A stretch of DNA of 64,000 nucleotides from Lunularia cruciata (Eukaryota; Streptophyta; Marchantiopsida; Lunulariales; Lunulariaceae): the NCBI GenBank assembly GCA_948567375.1, contig OX419758.1:20217001-20281000 (forward strand), read 5' to 3'. Shown here in pieces: positions 59,473-64,000 of the stretch. The notes below the pieces were generated by a model, which searched no databases, was not told where the DNA came from, and was given only the letters and a program-made list of their open reading frames with translations. A program made the position numbers and the translations under genes. The stretch's first letter is position 1. Each line of letters starts with the position of its first letter.

Positions 59473-59640
59473 GAGGTATAGGCAAACTTCTTATGGGTAT
59501 ATTTTGCCGGAGCGGATTTCTATTGGATGAGACATTGAGATGTGTGATAGTGGTTTCTTCCTATAAGGAATTCATATAGGCAGAATTCTTATGGGTATAT
59601 TTACCGGAGCAAATTGCTATTGGATGAGACATTGAGATTT
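59473..59640. repeat. Two units of about 100 bp in tandem
   Basis: Units near 59473 and 59573 share TATAGGCA, TTCTTATGGGTATATTT, CCGGAGC and CTATTGGATGAGACATTG. Confidence 0.8.
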
Positions 59641-62600
59641 TGAGACCAAGCAATTTGGATGGATTTCTTATTGAGGCATGAGTAGTTTCTAATATCCACC
59701 TCAATCAGGGGATAAGGATTTCATTTCATATTATGTGTCTTCATTTGAGGTTATGATTTGGATAGATGGTATGAAGTTGGATGTAGTACACCTCCTTTGG
59801 TCCATGTGTGATTGTGGTTTCCTCCAGAGCCTTTCCTGTGGTGGGAGCGTGTGATTGTGTGTTGGACATGGGCGTTACCACTATCCTGTAGTATCCTTTC
59901 CGCGTATACTTTCACTTTCGTCCTGCTTTCATTACATTCGCATTCCATCTGCACTTTCAGAGGCACTCGTAACGGTTCTTCGAACGGCTTCTGTCTCATT
60001 TCCTCATATCACGTAGTATGTTGAGCCTTAATGGTAAAATGGTCTAGGCGCCCTGTTTATGTACCAGCCGAACTTTCTCTTTATGTGCGTCATGAAAAGT
60101 TCAACCTTAATCATCCAAAGGTAGCCGCGATAGACGGTTCTTCGTTTACTCTCCAGATTTTTCCATCTGAAATACAACTGTCGGACTTTTAAGTTTTTAA
60201 TTTTAGCGTGAAGTGATGCGAAGCGTGACATAGACGTTGAAGAACCAAGATGAAACGAAGCCCCTATGCGTGAACACGGTTGAGATGCGATTGGGGTTGT
60301 GCAACAGGATTGTCATGAACATGTCTGAAGAATCACAGGACCGTTTCGACGCACCGGCTAGGGGGTCAATTTGACATAATGGAAATGACGTTATGGCTTA
60401 ATACGGTAGAGTCAGACCTGTTCAACATCCTGAATTCCTGGATAAGTCAGACGTCAACCTTAGATAAGTAGGCAGCCGTGTCGGAAGTATCTGGAACTCA
60501 AATACCGCACTGACCACCATAATCAAGTAGATCTGTGGTTGCCATGGCTGCCATTGACAAGGTAAGCACATTGGCTGTATGTTGTCGAAAACTACATCAT
60601 GCTGAGGTAGAAGAGAGACTGGCAATGCACCTGTAGTAAGCGTACCTCATAAGTGCCTGAATTCAGTGAGGATCTGAAAATGATCCTTGATATTCGGGAA
60701 GCAGACGGGAAAAGAAAACCACATCCAGGGTGACCTGATCGGAACTCACCATGATGACTCAGTGATCTCACAGCGATCATAAACAGTTCGAAGGGAGGCC
60801 GCTTAGGACCCAAAACCTCATCGAGAAACCCAAGAGAGTGCGAGCAGTTGTTTTCATGTACCGTCAAATTCTTGGAAGGCTACATCACTCGATACCGATC
60901 CAGACAGGACTGATTACGAACTTAAAGGGCTTGTCTCTAAGTTTGTGGCTGATTTAACGTCTTGCTTGGTGAAAGTGGTCTCCTCCTTACCATGTACAGC
61001 AGGATTCGGTTCAGTTGCTACTGATAATGACGAGTATCTCAGAATGTAATACCAGTTTTGGTTTCGGTACGTTGAAACAAACAGCTACATTCAGCGACAG
61101 TTGAGTGGTTAGTAAATCGATGGAGCTAGCAACACGATGACTTCCCCAGGAGGATAACTTTAAGGATTTTCATTTTCATTTTCATTTGATGTGTGATTCT
61201 CCATAGTTGCGAGTAACGTGAGGAACTAGTAATAGTAACAGTATTGCTGGATCCTAAATCTGCGAGTTACAACTCTCAATCATAGAGACACGTTTATAAA
61301 TCTTTCTTGAATACCGGGCTTTGAGTAGGCGACAAAGTACACGAAGTTTGTGGGCGTTCTTGGCTGCTTGGGTTGTTTTACCCGACGGTTTACACATCAG
61401 AATATATTGTAGTGCACAAAGTTATTCAGTTTGGACCTACCTTTGAATAAGTCTTGATCGTGAAGGATGGTCAGCATCCTCAGCCAACTGTGCATGTCTC
61501 GCGGCTCGAGTCATGCTCCTAAATCTCATTGGAGGCGCGAGGGTGGCGAAAGTTAGCCAGAGACTTCTCACACTTCCCGGCAACTGCCCGGTTGTTTCTC
61601 TTTGGAGACGACTGGCCCCGACCTTCAAAGAGTGTTTTCAAAGTTGTGGTCGCCTCAAAGTTTGTCCTAATCTCATCATTACTGGCTATGAATCCTAGTT
61701 AATGTGGCAATCCTTAATTTGTATACACACAATTGAGCTTGCTCCCAATCCCAATGGATCTAGATTCAATCTAATGCGAACGACACAAATACTAATTTTT
61801 GACGTCTCGTCTTCCAATTGATGCTGATCATCAGTGTTCCAAGTTCCTGCTGGTTGACAAATATCGACAGGTTGTCTGAAGAGTCATGAGGTGCCCATTT
61901 CAATCTCTTACGTATCGAAACAAGCACTGCGATCTCACATGTTGCTTCGTGTAAAAGAATGCTTCAATTGCATGGGGATGCGGAGTCGTTGAAGAAACTA
62001 GATGATAGTTTGTCCACCGGTAGCTTGTCCTTTTGAGACCGAGATAGTACCTTGATTGAAGCAAAACTGTGCCAGAATTCTGCTTGGCTCTAACCGCAGT
62101 GGACACATGTTTCTATAGTGAGCAGACCAATATTTATTGTTAATCGGTGGAGTTTTCCGAATGACTGTACCCCTTCATCATCGTGGTCAGCGGTGCAATG
62201 GCTCTTAATTCAAGAAAAATCTGGTTCTGATTGCCAGCCTTGAAGTTCAATCAACAGCAACATTAGAGATAGCGATAGAGAGAGCTGTTGAATTTCCCTC
62301 TGAGACTGACGGCTAAGGAAAGCAAGAACAACCCCGCGATCGTCATGGCCTTGCTTTCCACATTCTCTCGGTCTAGGTGACATAGATTCTCTTTAGCTCA
62401 GTAAACATGACAAACAGACGTGGAGCAAGGACCAATGCCAGATCCAAAGTGAGTGTGCTGCCCGAGAAATAGTCAACCTAAACGAACCGAGCCCGATCAC
62501 CCAATATCCCAAAGTTTTCTCTCAATCTTCTAACCATTTCTCGTGATTGTGCTCCTTTATCAGACAGAAGGAAGGTTGTTTGTGACAGTGACTCGTTTCG

Positions 62601-63538
62601 TTTAGAAACGGAGGACGTGCTATGACAAGGAACTGGATAGTTTCACCCCCTTCTGTTAAATCGTGGACTCATCCACCATACCACTGTATATATGCTCAAA
62701 GGATAGCTTATGCTTTATCTACTATCTAGGTCTACTGTTGTAACCGAGAATCTTGTAATCATTATTCATCTCTGTTTTGCATCAAACTTCCCCTCCTGAA
62801 GATCTTTCAGGACGCAACCTTTCCGCAACGCCACTAAAATATTCATTATCAGCGCTCTGAAATATCTTGATTTACTGAGGTTGTGTTATAATTTGCGTCT
62901 GGGAGTCACCGAGGATGTTTGCATCTATATCTAGTGGATCAATATTGTTCATATCAGTCTCCCTTACAATGTGACGATGTCTTGTGAATATGTTGTGCAA
63001 CTAGTAGTGAGAAGATGAAACTAACCTCTAAGCATCAAATGAATTGTGTCTCAAGTCTCATAAATAAGATAAGGTTTGCAGAAATTACTGCACATGGGGG
63101 ATAAGAAACTAGGTTATTAGGCAGTCTGGCACATAAGGTAAACTCTGTGAAATCCTTCTTCTTAAGGCTCGTCTTTCATTCGAAATGTATGATGAAATTT
63201 TTCAGAAATTGTCTATGATTGAATGTAAGTTCGGAGAGTAGGGAATACGTTAACTCTCTCCTAACATAGAATACACATACCTGAGATATGCATAGGTTCT
63301 TCCGTATGTTAGCCATACTTCTTAAGGGCTCATGTTTTGTCCTTCAAAACGGATATCGCTATGGAATATAGATGGAAGGAAGGAAGATATCGTACTGTAA
63401 CCACGCCATTTCTTCTTACTCGCATTCAAGGTTCAGCATGAGCGAATGCATTGGAGTGCATCGGACCGTAGACATCCCTACGCGCGAGTCCTTGGGAGCA
63501 CGTAAAAATGTCTAAGCACTGAGATCCAGCCAAACGGT

Positions 63539-63723
63539 CACTTGGCAGATGTAACTATGCGTCAGAACGGCGCGAGGATAACAAGGAGTGGGAGCCCCCA
63601 TCAACTAACTACCGGCCATTCTAAGACATACACTTGGCAGACGCAACTATGGGCTTGAACGATGTGAGGATAACAGGGAGTGGGAGACCTTCATCAACTA
63701 ACTATGGGCTAATTTAAGGCATA
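63539..63723. repeat. Two tandem units of about 92 bp
   Basis: Units at 63539-63630 and 63631-63723 share CACTTGGCAGA, GAGGATAACA, GAGTGGGAG and CATCAACTAACTA. The second unit ends in the target duplication of the LINE copy that follows. Confidence 0.85.
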
Positions 63724-63867
63724 GCTCGGATATCTTAAGTGCGGTTGTGCAGATTTCTTGTACAGACTCTATTGGAGCTTAGCCCCATGTTTTTTTTTTT
63801 TTTTTCTCTCCCTACGGCTTGACGGGGTCTTCCCATCCTTCATTTTTCCTATGTTCGCCTTTTACTC
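63724..63867 (+). mobile_element. 5'-truncated LINE tail, plus strand, with 13-bp target duplication
   Basis: 144 bp from GCTCGGATATCTTA to CGCCTTTTACTC match the end of the LINE ORF and its tail, with a long T run at 63788. Flanks AATTTAAGGCATA (63711-63723) and AATTTAAGACATA (63868-63880) are a 13-bp target duplication with one mismatch. Confidence 0.85.
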
Positions 63868-63954
63868 AATTTAAGACATACAAGTGAATCATCCTAAACC
63901 TACATCACTCGATCGCATTCTATGATGTGTCATGCATACAGGCCCTACATGCCA

Positions 63955-64000
63955 GATAAAAGGCAACCGCGTAGGAAAAATGAAGGATGGGAAGACCCCA
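63955..64000 (-). mobile_element. LINE 3' tail, minus strand, running off the window
   Basis: AAAAGGCAACCGCGTAGG, then AAATGAAGGATGGGAAGACC is the reverse complement of the LINE tail, nearly identical to the full-length copy at 1205-1245. The rest of this copy lies beyond the window and could be long. Confidence 0.8.

Larger units (their letters stand above)
58799..63538. other. Downstream intergenic region, no gene recognised
   Basis: The first few hundred bases should include the UMP1 3' UTR. Beyond this, ORFs of 60-90 codons on both strands (for example 60592-60867 minus, 61437-61628 minus) have no recognisable family. 62640-62810 has an LTR-like look (TATATATGC, then AACCGAGAATCTTGTAATC), but no partner or clear ends. 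Confidence 0.4.

Noticed and set aside
62640-62810. A further solo LTR
   Set aside because: A TATA-like stretch and LTR-like end exist, but no defined ends, partner or target duplication.
1-64000. tRNA or rRNA genes
   Set aside because: No cloverleaf with T-loop and anticodon motifs and no rRNA core sequence was seen; the tRNA-like matches are retrotransposon primer sites only.

Overview
The window is a stretch of land-plant nuclear DNA. Two spliced host genes and one decayed host gene flank a large island of nested transposable elements. The evidence for a plant is an alpha-expansin with the plant wall-protein layout, a UMP1 proteasome-assembly gene with plant-style residues, a leucine-rich-repeat receptor fragment, and Ty3/gypsy chromoviruses whose primer sites match plant initiator-Met tRNA. 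I cannot name the species. A non-flowering plant such as a bryophyte is a guess, not a result.

Layout. 1-1187: decayed Ty1/copia pol, split by a 3.7-kb non-LTR retrotransposon of R2-like design at 1201-4916. 5.1-9.4 kb: short LINE tails, tandem duplications and an LRR-receptor pseudogene. 9458-10837, minus: a three-exon alpha-expansin. 10.9-17.7 kb: no recognisable gene, with small tandem repeats and a perfect hairpin. 17.8-38.9 kb: a strongly AT-rich block holding chromovirus A (20301-26665, minus), two solo LTRs of another family, a telomere-motif hairpin, and a broken coiled-coil ORF. 38.9-53.7 kb: two members of chromovirus family B (B1, plus, 38892-46199; B2, minus, 47407-53446). B2 sits inside a second copy of the R2-like LINE. 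53891-58798, plus: a five-exon UMP1 gene whose start codon is about 200 bp from the island's edge and whose last intron is 3.4 kb. 58.8-64 kb: no recognised gene, then more LINE tails.

Insertion order can be read from target-site duplications (TSDs). Chromovirus A was hit by a family-B element that is now a solo LTR (TSD CCGCT). B1 has TSD CACAT and was later split in its integrase by an unrelated 692-bp LTR-like insert. B2 (TSD GATAG/GATAA) landed in a LINE copy that itself has a perfect 13-bp TSD. The LINE copies with readable ends carry TSDs of 13-15 bp.

No autonomous element looks intact. The LINE ORF keeps one reading frame over 1055 codons but carries nine TAG/TGA stops. B1 has changed catalytic residues in RNase H and integrase. 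B2 has lost its promoter and primer site. The two host genes look intact and have no functional link that I can see.
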